Of a stretch of DNA of 64,000 bases, positions 37,838 to 49,169 are shown piece by piece (the first letter of the stretch is position 1; every line of letters starts with the position of its first letter). Origin of the DNA: Paenibacillus sp. FSL R7-0204 (GTDB taxonomy: Bacteria > Bacillota > Bacilli > Paenibacillales > Paenibacillaceae); contig NZ_JBBOCA010000001.1 in assembly GCF_038002225.1 (NCBI RefSeq), forward strand, positions 1 through 64,000, read 5' to 3'. A program made the translations under genes and the position numbers. The notes beneath the pieces were generated by a model, which did not search any database, was not told where the DNA came from, and saw only the letters and a program-made list of their open reading frames with translations.

Positions 37838-38818
37838 TTAACTCTTTCTGTCAATCCAATCCTTCACCAGCTGGAAAATATGGTGACTTAGCTTATCTGT
37901 ATCATGCCGCAAATAGGTTTTAAATAATACCAGCTTGTCGGCAATCACCTTATACCCGTTGCCGTCTACAGCCTCACGGTCAAGCTGCACCGGACGGGCG
38001 CCCTTCTCGGCGTATTTGATCTGCACCTGCTCCGGGATCTCCCCGTCATTGACGATCACATAATCGAACAGATGCAGTCCGATATGGTCATATACGGCCT
38101 GAAGATGGTCATTAACCGTGTAATTATCCGTCTCACCCGGCTGAGTCATTACATTGCATACAAAAATCTTAATGGCCTCGGAAGCCACCACGGCTTCTGC
38201 CAGCTTAGGCACCAGCAGATTCGGCAAAATGCTGGTATACAGACTGCCCGGACCGAGCAGAATAGCATCTGCGTTGCGGATAGCCTCCAGCGCCTCCGGC
38301 AGCGGCTCCACATCCACAGGCTCCAGGAACACTCGCTTAATGACGCCGCCTGCCTCCGGGATTTTTGATTCGCCGGTAATCAGCGTCCCGTCCGCCATCT
38401 CGGCATGCAGAATTACCGCTTCTCCGGCCGCAGGCAGTACCCGGCCGCGAACGGCGAACAGCCGGCTCAGCTCCCGGACTGCTGTAACGAAGTCCCCGGA
38501 GATATCGGTCAGTGCAGCCAGAATCAGATTGCCCAGGCTATGCCCGGCTAAGCCTTCTCCGCTGCTGAAGCGGTACTTCATAATCTGCGCCATCAGAGGC
38601 TCAACGTCAGCCATAGCTGTAAGTACGTTGCGGATATCCCCGGGCGGCGGCATCTGCAGCTCACTGCGCAGAATCCCGGAGCTTCCCCCGTCATCTGCGA
38701 CAGTTACGATCGCCGTGATATCCAGCGGCTTCTCTTTCAGCCCCCGGAGCATCACGGAGAGTCCGGTCCCGCCGCCCATCACGACGATCTTCGGACGCTG
38801 CGCTTGTTCTTCAGCCAC
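37838..38818 (-). CDS. yvcK: YvcK/CofD-like gluconeogenesis factor
   Basis: A 326-residue Rossmann-type protein, needed in Bacillus for growth on gluconeogenic carbon and for correct cell shape, binding UDP-sugars. The N-terminal VVMGGGTGLSVMLRGLK, DDGGSSG and the central LLGPGSLYTSILPNLLVP are diagnostic. It lies between rapZ and whiA as in Bacillus. Confidence 0.95.
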   Translation of the reverse strand: MAEEQAQRPKIVVMGGGTGLSVMLRGLKEKPLDITAIVTVADDGGSSGILRSELQMPPPGDIRNVLTAMADVEPLMAQIMKYRFSSGEGLAGHSLGNLILAALTDISGDFVTAVRELSRLFAVRGRVLPAAGEAVILHAEMADGTLITGESKIPEAGGVIKRVFLEPVDVEPLPEALEAIRNADAILLGPGSLYTSILPNLLVPKLAEAVVASEAIKIFVCNVMTQPGETDNYTVNDHLQAVYDHIGLHLFDYVIVNDGEIPEQVQIKYAEKGARPVQLDREAVDGNGYKVIADKLVLFKTYLRHDTDKLSHHIFQLVKDWIDRKS

Positions 38819-38836
38819 TATTCATCCCTTCTCTCA

Positions 38837-39736
38837 TCAATGCCGGTCGCGTTCGGAGTCCCGATGGCTGACAGCTACCGTTTCCGTCTCGCTAACCCCC
38901 AGCATTTTGCCCAGGTATTCGGCGATGGCTACTGAACGGTGCTTGCCGCCCGTACAGCCGATGCCGATAATAATCTGGGATTTGCCTTCCTTGCGGTATT
39001 GCGGAATAAGGAATTGAAGCATATCTAGCAGCTTGGTCAGGAATTCTTGCGTTTCAGGCCATTTCATTACATAGTCGTACACCTCGTTGTCTTGGCCTGT
39101 CTTGGGCCGCAGCTGGTCCACATAATGCGGATTAGGCAGGAAGCGGACGTCGAACACCAAGTCAGCATCAATCGGAATCCCATACTTGAATCCAAACGAA
39201 GTAATGTTAACCGAGAGGGTGCTTTTCCCGAGGTGGGAGAAGCGTGACACTATTTTTTCTTTGAGCTGGACCGGCTTCATGCTGCTGGTATCCAGACACA
39301 GGGTAGCTGAATTCTTCAACTCCTCCAACATCTGGCGCTCCATGCGGATGCCGTCCAGCGGCATGCCCTTGGGAGCAAGCGGATGATGCCTCCTGCTCTC
39401 CTTGTAACGCTGTACAAGCACTGAGTCTGTGGCGTCCAGGAAAAGGATCTCACACCCGATCGTTGACTCGTCCTTGATGTAGGCCAAAGACTCCGACAGG
39501 GCGGTGAAGAATTCCCGCCCCCTGAGATCGATGACCAGCGCCACCTTGGCGATTTTACCCTTGGACTGCTCAATCAGCTCTGCGAATTTCGGGATTAGCA
39601 CAGGCGGAAGATTATCCACACAGAAGAATCCCAGATCCTCCAGGCTCTGCACGGCAATCGTCTTGCCCGCACCCGACATGCCTGTAATGATAATCAGGGT
39701 GGCATGGGCGGACAGGGTTTGCTCGAGGTCGGTCAT
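38837..39736 (-). CDS. rapZ: RapZ/YvcJ nucleotide-binding protein
   Basis: A 299-residue P-loop protein. Walker [14 protein letters not shown], Walker B-like [11 protein letters not shown] and the C-terminal [16 protein letters not shown] are the family hallmarks. E. coli RapZ is an RNase adaptor for glmZ; the Bacillus YvcJ role is less clear (competence, nucleotide hydrolysis). It ends 19 bp before yvcK on the same strand. Confidence 0.95.
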   Translation of the reverse strand: MTDLEQTLSAHATLIIITGMSGAGKTIAVQSLEDLGFFCVDNLPPVLIPKFAELIEQSKGKIAKVALVIDLRGREFFTALSESLAYIKDESTIGCEILFLDATDSVLVQRYKESRRHHPLAPKGMPLDGIRMERQMLEELKNSATLCLDTSSMKPVQLKEKIVSRFSHLGKSTLSVNITSFGFKYGIPIDADLVFDVRFLPNPHYVDQLRPKTGQDNEVYDYVMKWPETQEFLTKLLDMLQFLIPQYRKEGKSQIIIGIGCTGGKHRSVAIAEYLGKMLGVSETETVAVSHRDSERDRH

Positions 39737-39781
39737 TACAGCATCCCTCCCTATGTTTAGTATATGAATAATTCCGGTCTT

Positions 39782-40732
39782 TTAAGAACGCAGGAGCAGA
39801 CCTGCCGCACCAATAATACCGGCGTCATTGCCAAGTGCTGCAGGTACAATCGTAACACCGGTCTGCAGAGGGGCTGGTGCCAGCTTAGCGAACACCCGGC
39901 GGACTTCATCGAACAGAATATCGCCTGCCTTGGAGACTCCGCCCCCGACGATGAATACTTCAGGGTTCAGAACCGCTGCAACAGAAGCCATCGATTTGCC
40001 CAGGTAGAAGGCCGCCCGGTTCACAATCCTCAGCGCAGCCTCATCGCCTGCCTTAGCGGCATCGAATACTTCCTTCGCAGCGATTTTTTCAACGGTGGAC
40101 AAGGAGGTCCGGTCTCCGCGTGCTACAGCATCGTTCGCCATGCGGATAATGCCTGTCGCTGAGGAAACGGTTTCCAAACAGCCCATGTTCCCGCAGCCGC
40201 ACTGGATCGCTTCCAGATCGGGCACCACGGAGATATGTCCCAGCTCACCGGCCAGGCCGGCAAAGCCCTGATACACCTTACCATTAATAATAATACCGCC
40301 GCCGACACCCGTACCGAGCGTGTAACAGACACAATTCTCTATGCCGCGCCCTGCACCGCTCCAGGCTTCGCCCAGTGCTGCCACGTTGGCATCATTGTCT
40401 ATTTTGACTGGCTTGTTCAGACGACCCTCCAGAATGGAGCGGATCGGCACATCTCTAAATCCTATGTTGGGCGCAAGGATGATGATTCCTTCACGAATAT
40501 TTGTAAATCCGGCCAGTCCCGCACCCACGCCAGCCAGCTGGTCCCAGGAGTACGGAGAGTCCTCCACAATCTGGCGTACATACTTCTCGATATTATCGAT
40601 GACAGCATCGACGCCATCCGCAGTCCCTGTCGGACCTTCGTAAGTGTGCAGCAGGCTTCCCTCGGCATTACAGATTCCAACCTTAATCGTGGTACCACCT
40701 AAATCCACGCCAACGTAGATATGTTCAGACAT
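39782..40732 (-). CDS. glcK: ROK-family glucokinase
   Basis: Phosphorylates glucose to glucose-6-phosphate. 316 residues: ATP motif VGVDLGGTTIKVG, sugar-binding VKIDNDANVAALGEAW, GTGVGGGII, ELGHISV, and the ROK zinc cluster CGCGNMGCLE. The ATG at 40732 follows AAAGGTGG at good spacing; a GTG four codons earlier is less likely. It is followed 45 bp later by rapZ. Confidence 0.94.
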   Translation of the reverse strand: MSEHIYVGVDLGGTTIKVGICNAEGSLLHTYEGPTGTADGVDAVIDNIEKYVRQIVEDSPYSWDQLAGVGAGLAGFTNIREGIIILAPNIGFRDVPIRSILEGRLNKPVKIDNDANVAALGEAWSGAGRGIENCVCYTLGTGVGGGIIINGKVYQGFAGLAGELGHISVVPDLEAIQCGCGNMGCLETVSSATGIIRMANDAVARGDRTSLSTVEKIAAKEVFDAAKAGDEAALRIVNRAAFYLGKSMASVAAVLNPEVFIVGGGVSKAGDILFDEVRRVFAKLAPAPLQTGVTIVPAALGNDAGIIGAAGLLLRS

Positions 40733-40897
40733 GTTACAAGCCACCTTTTTCTATGCTAAAATAGTTAATCCTACGTACCCACTATAATAGAAGCCTCCCC
40801 TGCGGTCAAGGAAAGGCGATACACCCGGGGCAATGGACTAAGTGAAGCTGCACGGGGCGGTCAGTGGTAACTTCGGTGCAGGCGCAACCCGCATAGC

Positions 40898-40931
40898 AAA
40901 AAGACTTTCTCACCATTCAGGCAAGAAAGTC
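40898..40931 (-). terminator. Terminator of the DUF1858-DUF438 pair
   Basis: On the minus strand, GACTTTCTTGCC and GGTGAGAAAGTC form a 12-bp stem followed by TTTTT. The 40745-40897 gap beyond shows nothing else. Confidence 0.85.
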
Positions 40932-40972
40932 GGTTAAGGAGCTTCTAATGTACAGCACCGGATATAATACTG

Positions 40973-42235
40973 TTATTCCGACAAAATTCGCTTCTGGCCC
41001 TCAAGGGCACGGATCGGTGCGATATTCTGGGTGAATTCCAGCGTCCCCATATAACGGCCGTCTGCATCCCGCACGGCGAAGTAACGGATATAGATGAATT
41101 TATCTTTGATGTTAATCCAGAAATCCTCGGCATCCTTCACTCCGGCTTTGAAATCAGCCAGCAGCTTCTCAACAACATGCACGCTCTGCGGCGGATGGCA
41201 GTTCTGCACAGTGCGGCCGATGACAGCTTTCGTCCGGGCGAAGATCCGTTCCTTGCCATGCGAGAAGTAGCGGACGACATCGTTCTCATCAATAAAGGTG
41301 AGATCCACCGGCAGATGATTCATCAGCGTCTCGAGCTGGTGGAGCGACAGCAACCCGGTCTCGAACCGGATGAAGCCCTGCGGGGACAGGCCTTCCCCTT
41401 CTTCCGCCGGAACATCAGCGCCCTCAGGCTCCGCCGCACGTTCCGGTATCCATTCCTGGTCCGGCGCAGTCAGGCAGAAGCCGATTTCATCGCTTTCGCG
41501 GGCAATTTTGACCCACTCATCCTCAGTCAGCTTATCCAGCGCCATCGGGAGCAGAATATTCTCTTCCTTGAAGATCATCTCATTGACTTCCTTAATGATC
41601 TCCTCCAGTGCGGCTGTAATCTGCCCCCTGTCCCCCTTATAGGCACTAAGCGCCTTCTTGGCTTCCTTGATCATATTGCGGATTCCGTCATCGACTCCCC
41701 ACATTACCTTCGTAGGACCGTAAATGCCGTACTTCTCGAGGTATGGGAACAGGAGATTCTCCTTGCGGCTGTAGTGCTTGTCGAGATCAAGCAGCAGACT
41801 CAGGTCCTCCAGCAGCTTGAAAATAATCTCATCACTGTCGTTCTTCTTGAACTTATCCGCATGCAGCTCCAGCCGGAAGTTGACCAGACGCTCGATCTCG
41901 CGGTTCTCCAGCTTGAATGTATGCACGGGATGACCGGGCTGCTCCTCAGGCTTAGAAGAACGGTGAATCTGTTCAATCGAGCCTTTGAAAATCGCCGTAT
42001 GCACAGAGCAGAGGCGCTGTACTTCCTCTACCGGAATACCTTCCTCGGTCATCAGGGAGTGCTCCATGGCGGAGATTTCCTCCACCGTAACATCGCCTAC
42101 CGCCTCTTCAAAACGCGCCTTAACCTCCTCCACGCTTTTGCCTGCATGCAGCTCCTTGATGATCTCTCTCAGCATAGCCTGACGGCGTGTCTGTTCCGGA
42201 ATATCGACCTCGCGGTTATTAATCAGTTCGCTCAT
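40973..42235 (-). CDS. DUF438-hemerythrin-PAS protein
   Basis: A 420-residue cytoplasmic sensor-like protein. N-terminal DUF438 (residues about 15-85) is followed by a hemerythrin-like HHE bundle with candidate iron ligands (KHYSRKENLLFPYLEKYG, FKEENILLPM) and a C-terminal PAS-like domain (DLTFIDENDVVRYFSHG, VQNCHPPQSVH). Family members are linked to oxygen or nitric-oxide response in anaerobes; the exact role here is inferred. The ATG at 42235 follows AGAAGGAGAG. The ribosome site lies inside the end of the DUF1858 gene. Confidence 0.85.
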   Translation of the reverse strand: MSELINNREVDIPEQTRRQAMLREIIKELHAGKSVEEVKARFEEAVGDVTVEEISAMEHSLMTEEGIPVEEVQRLCSVHTAIFKGSIEQIHRSSKPEEQPGHPVHTFKLENREIERLVNFRLELHADKFKKNDSDEIIFKLLEDLSLLLDLDKHYSRKENLLFPYLEKYGIYGPTKVMWGVDDGIRNMIKEAKKALSAYKGDRGQITAALEEIIKEVNEMIFKEENILLPMALDKLTEDEWVKIARESDEIGFCLTAPDQEWIPERAAEPEGADVPAEEGEGLSPQGFIRFETGLLSLHQLETLMNHLPVDLTFIDENDVVRYFSHGKERIFARTKAVIGRTVQNCHPPQSVHVVEKLLADFKAGVKDAEDFWINIKDKFIYIRYFAVRDADGRYMGTLEFTQNIAPIRALEGQKRILSE

Positions 42236-42249
42236 CGTAATCTCTCCTT

Positions 42250-42477
42250 CTATTCTATAATCTCGAAACCATGCTGCCAAAAGGCCAGCCGAACGGTTTC
42301 CAGCTCTATTTTTTTTAATTTCATTCCTTTGGACAGGGTCATGAATCTTCCTGCAGTCTGCAGCATTCCAGGCTTCGCAATATCACGGAATCCCAGCTCC
42401 ACCATGATCTCCACCACTTCCGGGTGCCTGGTTACCAGCTCAAAGACCGGTTCATCCAGCTTCAACGCTTTGCTCAT
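42250..42477 (-). CDS. DUF1858 small protein
   Basis: A 75-residue protein matching the DUF1858 fold (PVFELVTRHPEVVEIMVELG, then FMTLSKGMKLKKIELE). DUF1858 often sits beside or is fused to DUF438 and hybrid-cluster/ScdA-type proteins that handle iron-sulfur repair. Only 14 bp separate it from the DUF438 gene, so they form one unit. The start follows GAGGTG at 9 nt. Confidence 0.85.
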   Translation of the reverse strand: MSKALKLDEPVFELVTRHPEVVEIMVELGFRDIAKPGMLQTAGRFMTLSKGMKLKKIELETVRLAFWQHGFEIIE

Positions 42478-42497
42478 CCTTTTACACACCTCACTAA

Positions 42498-42560
42498 TGA
42501 GAATTCTTCTCAACAACAGCTTAGCATAGGGTACAGGGGTGGATTGTGATTGTAATCACT
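42498..42560 (-). promoter_or_regulatory. Control region of DUF1858-DUF438: Fnr-like site and second dyad
   Basis: TGTGATTGTAATCACT (42545-42560) matches the Bacillus Fnr box TGTGA-N6-TCACA at nine of ten positions and contains the perfect palindrome GTGATTGTAATCAC. A -10-like TATGCT lies at 42528-42523, putting the site near -36 to -41. A second dyad TGAGAATTCTTCTCA (42498-42512) covers the expected start; it is one mismatch from a perfect 7-1-7 repeat, resembling a Fur-type box. Confidence 0.55.
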
Positions 42561-42567
42561 AACTACA

Positions 42568-42609
42568 AAAAGACTATCCCTGCAAGCCATTCAGCTTGGG
42601 GGATAGCCT
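42568..42609 (-). terminator. thiC terminator
   Basis: On the minus strand, GGCTATCCC...CAAGC pairs with GCTTG...GGGATAGTC and is followed by TTTTT. Confidence 0.8.
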
Positions 42610-42653
42610 AAGAATGTTATGATTCCGCTGTATTAGCAGCTAAATTACAGTGA

Positions 42654-44426
<1,773 letters not shown>

Positions 44427-44428
44427 TC

Positions 44429-44453
44429 AAAAAGCCGCTCCACCTGGAGCGGC
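44429..44453 (-). terminator. Riboswitch-controlled terminator before thiC
   Basis: On the minus strand, GCCGCTCC-AGGT-GGAGCGGC is followed by TTTTT, between the TPP aptamer and thiC. It would form when TPP is bound. Confidence 0.9.
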
Positions 44454-44495
44454 TTTATTAAAGAAACAGCCAAATAAGACTGTATTCAAAAAAGG

Positions 44496-44592
44496 TCCGA
44501 CTCCACTTTCCTACGCTGGTATGATCCAGATCAGGTTCAAGGGTCCGGAAATTCAATTTTCCCGTCTCAGCCTATTCAGGCTCCCCTAGTGG
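44496..44592 (-). promoter_or_regulatory. TPP riboswitch (THI element)
   Basis: On the minus strand the conserved parts appear in order: AGGGGAGCC, GGCTGAGA, ACCTGATCTGGATCATACCA, then GCGTAGGAAAGTGG. It controls thiC by thiamine pyrophosphate, through the terminator at 44429-44453. Confidence 0.97.
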
Positions 44593-44613
44593 GTATCTTA
44601 TCTAATTAAATAC

Positions 44614-44642
44614 ATTTTACCTGTGCGGGTAATTCTTGTAAA
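44614..44642 (-). promoter_or_regulatory. Promoter of the thiC leader
   Basis: On the minus strand, TTTACA (44642-44637) and TAAAAT (44619-44614) are 17 bp apart, just past the trxB stop. Transcription would start shortly before the riboswitch. Confidence 0.6.
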
Positions 44643-44646
44643 CCCG

Positions 44647-45600
44647 TTATTTGTCCAGTGATTCGCTCCAGTCGTGCACCATGGTGCCTTCCAGGAACTT
44701 CTCGGCATCCATAGCGGCCATACAGCCGGTTCCCGCTGCCGATATCGCTTGACGGTAACGGGTATCCTGCACATCGCCGCAGGCGAATACACCCGGAATG
44801 TTGGTCTCGGTAGTACCCGGGTTCACCACGATATAGCCATTAGCATCCGTGTTGATCTGACCGCCCAAGAAGGCTGTGTTCGGCGTGTGTCCAATTGCTA
44901 CGAACACACCGTCTGCCTCTACCAGCTCTGTCTGACCTGTCTCATTATTAAGCACCGTAAGGCCCTTCACACCGGTCTCTCCTACCGTTACTTCCACCGG
45001 TGTGCGGTTCAAGGCCCAGGTTACCTTGCTGTTATCACGCGCCCGGTCCTGCATGATCTTCGAGGCACGCAGCTCGGGACGGCGGTGAACCAGCGTTACG
45101 CTGGACGCAAAGCGGGTCAGGAAGCTGGCTTCCTCCATGGCAGAGTCTCCGCCGCCGACGACGACAATTTTTTTATTGCGGAAAAAGAAGCCGTCACAGG
45201 TCGCACAGGTGCTGACCCCGCGTCCCACATTCTCCTGCTCGCCCGGGATGCCCAGATATCTTGCAGAAGCCCCGGTTGAAATAATAACCGACTCTGCTTC
45301 CAGTACACCCATCCCGTCCACGGTTACCTTGAACGGGCGCTGTGAGAAGTCCACCGACTCCACCCAGCCGTTCTTGAATTCAGCGCCGAAGCGTTCCGCC
45401 TGCTTGCGCATATTGTCCATCAGGTCAGGACCCAGAATCCCTTCAGGGAAGCCTGGAAAGTTCTCCACTTCTGTCGTCGTTGTCAGCTGCCCCCCCGGCT
45501 GCAAGCCTTCAATTACCAGCGGGCTCAGGTTCGCACGCGCCAGATAAATCGCGGCAGTCAGCCCGGCCGGGCCTGTTCCGATTACAATCGTTTTGTACAT
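44647..45600 (-). CDS. trxB: Thioredoxin reductase
   Basis: FAD/NADPH enzyme that reduces thioredoxin. 317 residues: FAD motif [18 protein letters not shown], redox pair in [16 protein letters not shown] motif [13 protein letters not shown] and the C-terminal FAD contact [15 protein letters not shown] precedes the ATG at 45600; the long open stretch upstream is non-coding. It follows the TPR gene, as yvcD-trxB in Bacillus. Confidence 0.97.
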   Translation of the reverse strand: MYKTIVIGTGPAGLTAAIYLARANLSPLVIEGLQPGGQLTTTTEVENFPGFPEGILGPDLMDNMRKQAERFGAEFKNGWVESVDFSQRPFKVTVDGMGVLEAESVIISTGASARYLGIPGEQENVGRGVSTCATCDGFFFRNKKIVVVGGGDSAMEEASFLTRFASSVTLVHRRPELRASKIMQDRARDNSKVTWALNRTPVEVTVGETGVKGLTVLNNETGQTELVEADGVFVAIGHTPNTAFLGGQINTDANGYIVVNPGTTETNIPGVFACGDVQDTRYRQAISAAGTGCMAAMDAEKFLEGTMVHDWSESLDK

Positions 45601-45649
45601 TACATTGGCCTCCTTACAAGTAGGTGTGTGTCTTAGAACAACTATGGCT

Positions 45650-47098
45650 TCAAATACGGGTAGTGGACGGCGATAAGCCGCCGGTTCCGGGCAGTATCCC
45701 CTTCGGTCCGGGAGCAGCCGCAGGCTCCTGCTCTTCGCCCGGCAAACCGCCGGCTTCATTCAGGTTCTCCCCGATCAGCCGCTGAAGGCTGAACAATGCT
45801 GCCTCCTGCAGGCGGTCCTCCTGCAGGGGCTCCTGCTCCAGAACTCCGCGCAGCACCTCGGACATCTCCTCGTCCTCAATCCAGCGGAGCGCCTCGGTCA
45901 CCTGAAGCTTCGTAGCGGAATCGCCGTAGCGCAGCGCCCAGAAGAACGAGGCGCGCAGCAGCGGATTATTCCGCACTTCTTCAGTGAACCTGCCCGTATT
46001 CCCCTTCCACTGCTTCAACTGCTCCTGGAAGGGCAGCTGATAATTATAGCTGACAGCAGGCATAGGGTGTCCTTCTGCCCGGGCCTGCTGGAGCTGGGAC
46101 AGGAAGAACGCCGGGACAGCGGAAGCAGGGTCCAGCTTGGCTGCCTGTCTCCAGCAGCGCAGCGCCTCATCATGTCTTCCGCTATTGCTTGCCGCTGCCG
46201 CACAGTAATGATACAGGCCGGCGTCTGCGGCGACCTCCTCGTCCTTCAGCAGACGGCGGAAATGGCTGTAAGCAGCGGTATGCCGGCCCAGGATACCCAT
46301 AGTTGTAGCCATTTTGAATACATGCTCCTGATGGAAGGGCACCGTTGCTTCAAGCATCCCCAGCAGCGTCTCAAGCTGCTCCTTGTCCCCTGCATACTGC
46401 AGGAAGATGGCCATATTGCACAGAGCGTGCAGATTGCCGGGGTCCTGCTTCAGCACCTCATTCAGACATTCCTTGGCCTTGGCGAACCGGCCCATATAGA
46501 AATGGGCGAGTGCCAGATTATTATGCGCAGCCAAAAAATCCGGGGTGCCCGCAGTGATCTCCTCCAACAGCTCTACAGCCTGAGGAAACTTGCCCTCCTC
46601 CAGCAGACTGCGCGCCCGGTCATGCTCTACGACTCCCTCACGGCTGCGGATACGCACCAGCGGAGCGGGCCGGTTCAGCTCATATTGCAGCAGCTCCATC
46701 AGTTCTTCGGATTCGGTCATGAACTCGCCGTTAGCATCCTCTTCCAAGTAAATGACCAGCGAACGCTCCGCCTCTTCAAAGCTTTCCATATTAGCGAAGT
46801 TATTAGCCATATAGAAATGGCATTCCGTCATAGCGGGGTCGATCTTCTCCAGAACATGGATAAGAATCTCGTTAGATGCGGTATAATTGCCCATCTCAGA
46901 TAATATACCCGCCATATTGCAATGATTCACCGGATTATCCGGCTCATATTCGACAGCTTTGCGAAAATTTCTTAATGCCTTATCATATTGAAAGCGGTCC
47001 AGCGACCGAACGGCTCTTTCAAAGAAAAAATTGGCATCCAGAGTGACCGGAATGACATTACTGTTCTCCGCGACATTCTCTGAAGTTCTCTCAATCAT
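45650..47098 (-). CDS. TPR-repeat protein (YvcD-like)
   Basis: A 482-residue soluble protein built of tetratricopeptide repeats: [20 protein letters not shown] near residue 40, [20 protein letters not shown] near 190, and further repeats to about 340. The C terminus is a low-complexity, Pro/Gly/Glu-rich tail. A protein-protein scaffold of unknown partner. Its position before trxB matches Bacillus yvcD. Confidence 0.85.
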   Translation of the reverse strand: MIERTSENVAENSNVIPVTLDANFFFERAVRSLDRFQYDKALRNFRKAVEYEPDNPVNHCNMAGILSEMGNYTASNEILIHVLEKIDPAMTECHFYMANNFANMESFEEAERSLVIYLEEDANGEFMTESEELMELLQYELNRPAPLVRIRSREGVVEHDRARSLLEEGKFPQAVELLEEITAGTPDFLAAHNNLALAHFYMGRFAKAKECLNEVLKQDPGNLHALCNMAIFLQYAGDKEQLETLLGMLEATVPFHQEHVFKMATTMGILGRHTAAYSHFRRLLKDEEVAADAGLYHYCAAAASNSGRHDEALRCWRQAAKLDPASAVPAFFLSQLQQARAEGHPMPAVSYNYQLPFQEQLKQWKGNTGRFTEEVRNNPLLRASFFWALRYGDSATKLQVTEALRWIEDEEMSEVLRGVLEQEPLQEDRLQEAALFSLQRLIGENLNEAGGLPGEEQEPAAAPGPKGILPGTGGLSPSTTRI

Positions 47099-47336
47099 GG
47101 AAGCAAGGCACCTCCCTTTTGTCAGCTTTCCTAGCCTTACACCTTACCTGATCGTTTCCATTTATGGTCTCGGCTGTCTTCTCCACACAGTATACCACAT
47201 GTGGCAACGAGATTCTCAATCTCAAGAGAGTGCTGACGGGAGGGAAAAGCTCAAGTGGAAACGGCTTTGCTGTCCTTTCAGGGACGGCACCCGTTTAAGC
47301 GAAAAATAGAAGGATAGGTTATCATGTGCCTCATTC

Positions 47337-47372
47337 ACAAAAAAAAGACGCGGGAGCTAAATCCCTGCGTCT
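47337..47372 (-). terminator. Terminator of the his-prs operon, partly inside prs
   Basis: On the minus strand, AGACGC(A)GGGA and TCCCGCGTCT pair with one bulge and are followed by eight T. The 5' arm covers the last codons and stop of prs. The 47100-47336 gap upstream of the TPR gene shows a TATACT near 47200 but no convincing -35. Confidence 0.8.
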
Positions 47373-48304
47373 CTAAACAGCTTATCTATGGAACCGCCCT
47401 CGATGATAATACGCGTGGCCTCAGCCAGCATGGGAGCTACCGAGAGCACCGCGAATCTGCTGGAATGCTCGTCCGGCAGGGCAATGGAATCGGTAATGAC
47501 AATCTCGTCGATATTGGGATGATCCATCCGCTCAAGCGCATCCCCGGAGAACAGTCCGTGCGTAGCACAGACGATACTGTTCCGGGCGCCCCGCTCCTTC
47601 AGGCCCTCCACCACATTGACGATCGTGGTTCCGGTATCTATAAGATCCTCTATAATGATTGGCGTCCTGCCTTCCACATCACCAATGACATGCGTAATCA
47701 CCGATTCATTATGCGCCGGACGCTTCTTAATCATGATGGCGAACGGCGAATCCAGCCGGCTGGCCAGCTTCTCCGCCATGGACGCTCGTCCCGCATCCGG
47801 GGAGACCACGACCAGATCGGTAAGCCCCTTCACCTTCAGATAACCGCTAATCAGATCAAGCGCGGTCAGATGATCGACCGGAATATTGAAGAATCCCTGT
47901 ATGGCTGCGGCATGCAGATCAATGGTAATTACCCGCGTTGCACCGGCGGTGGTCAGCACATCGGCGACCATTTTGGCCGAGATCGGTTCACGCGGTGCAG
48001 ATTTGCGCTCCTGCCGGGCGTACCCGTAATAAGGAACGATAATGTTCACCGTTCTGGCCGATGCGCGCTTGGCGGCATCAATCATGACCAGCAGCTCTAC
48101 AAACAGCTCGTTAATCGGATGAGCCAGGGATTGCACCAAAAATACGTCGCAGTTCCGGATGCTCTCTTCATAATGCACATAAATCTCGCCGCTTTTGAAA
48201 CGGGTCAGCTTAATCTGGCCAAGCGGCGCACCAAGGCGCTCCGCAATATCAGCGGCAAGCTTCGGATTCGACGAACCGGAAAAAATCCGTAATTGATGAT
48301 GCAT
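47357..48304 (-). CDS. prs: Ribose-phosphate pyrophosphokinase
   Basis: Makes PRPP, the substrate of HisG. 315 residues: IFSGSSNPKLAADIAERLG at the start, catalytic-loop stretch YGYARQERKSAPREPISA, VVSPDAGRASMAEKLA, and PRPP loop IIEDLIDTGTT. AGGAGG precedes the ATG. It is last in the histidine operon, 23 bp after hisJ, which fits precursor supply. A second, core prs elsewhere in the genome (near glmU in Bacillus) is likely but not seen here. Confidence 0.96.
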   Translation of the reverse strand: MHHQLRIFSGSSNPKLAADIAERLGAPLGQIKLTRFKSGEIYVHYEESIRNCDVFLVQSLAHPINELFVELLVMIDAAKRASARTVNIIVPYYGYARQERKSAPREPISAKMVADVLTTAGATRVITIDLHAAAIQGFFNIPVDHLTALDLISGYLKVKGLTDLVVVSPDAGRASMAEKLASRLDSPFAIMIKKRPAHNESVITHVIGDVEGRTPIIIEDLIDTGTTIVNVVEGLKERGARNSIVCATHGLFSGDALERMDHPNIDEIVITDSIALPDEHSSRFAVLSVAPMLAEATRIIIEGGSIDKLFRDAGI

Positions 48305-48327
48305 AGTACCCTCCTGGGATTATAAAT

Positions 48328-49155
48328 TTATACGTTGAACGGAACAGATGTACGGCGGCGTCCTTCAAAGACGGCCAGTTCGCGGAAGCCGGTGCGCCAG
48401 AGCATGTCCCGGGCCTCTGTTAAGCCGTCTCCCAGCTTCATGGGATCATGCGCATCAGAGCCAACCGTGAGCGGAATGCCCAGCTCAAGCGCCTGAACAA
48501 GCACATGCTCTGCCGGGAACATCTCGGCGCACGGCTTGGTCAGCCCGGAAGCGTTCAGCTCCATTGCGATGCCGCTGCGGGCAATGACCTTCAGCGTATC
48601 CAGCTCAAGCTTCTTAGCCTCCGCCAGGTCCTCCGGCGTCCGGGGTCCGTAACCGAACCTTTTGATGACGTCCATATGTCCTATAATATCATATAATCCT
48701 GATAACGCCGACTTCTGTACAGCATCATAATAGCGGCGGTATACCGCCATTACATCCTGGCCTTCCCAGCCATGGGTCTGCCGGTGGTCGGTAATGTCCC
48801 ATTCTCCCAGGAAATGCACCGAGCCAATCAGATAATCCCACGGATAGGGTGCCAAAAGCTCGCGGATCTGTTCCTCATATCCCTGAATATAATCCGCCTC
48901 CAGCCCCACCCGCAGCTCAATCTTGCCCCGGTAGCGCTCCTTCAGCGTCAGGCATTCCTCCACATATCGCGGAAGCTCCGCAAGAGGCATAGCCATCTCA
49001 GGGTAGTAGTGGTCCGGATCGACATGGATAAGCGGCAGATGATCCGACAGCCCGAGCTGCTCAAGCCCCAGAGCGATGCCCCGCTGCACATACTCCTCCA
49101 GCTTCCCGACCGCATGGCCGCAGCGTTCATGATGGGTATGATAATCGATGTGCAT
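48328..49155 (-). CDS. hisJ: Histidinol-phosphatase, PHP type
   Basis: Dephosphorylates histidinol phosphate. 275 residues of the PHP metal-dependent family: HTHHERCGHA at the N terminus, GLEADYI, IGSVHFLG, GHMDVIKRFG, ELNASG and GSDAHDP supply metal ligands. It is placed between hisIE and prs, with 14 bp to hisIE. Confidence 0.94.
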   Translation of the reverse strand: MHIDYHTHHERCGHAVGKLEEYVQRGIALGLEQLGLSDHLPLIHVDPDHYYPEMAMPLAELPRYVEECLTLKERYRGKIELRVGLEADYIQGYEEQIRELLAPYPWDYLIGSVHFLGEWDITDHRQTHGWEGQDVMAVYRRYYDAVQKSALSGLYDIIGHMDVIKRFGYGPRTPEDLAEAKKLELDTLKVIARSGIAMELNASGLTKPCAEMFPAEHVLVQALELGIPLTVGSDAHDPMKLGDGLTEARDMLWRTGFRELAVFEGRRRTSVPFNV

Positions 49156-49169
49156 GCTGAAGTACCCTC

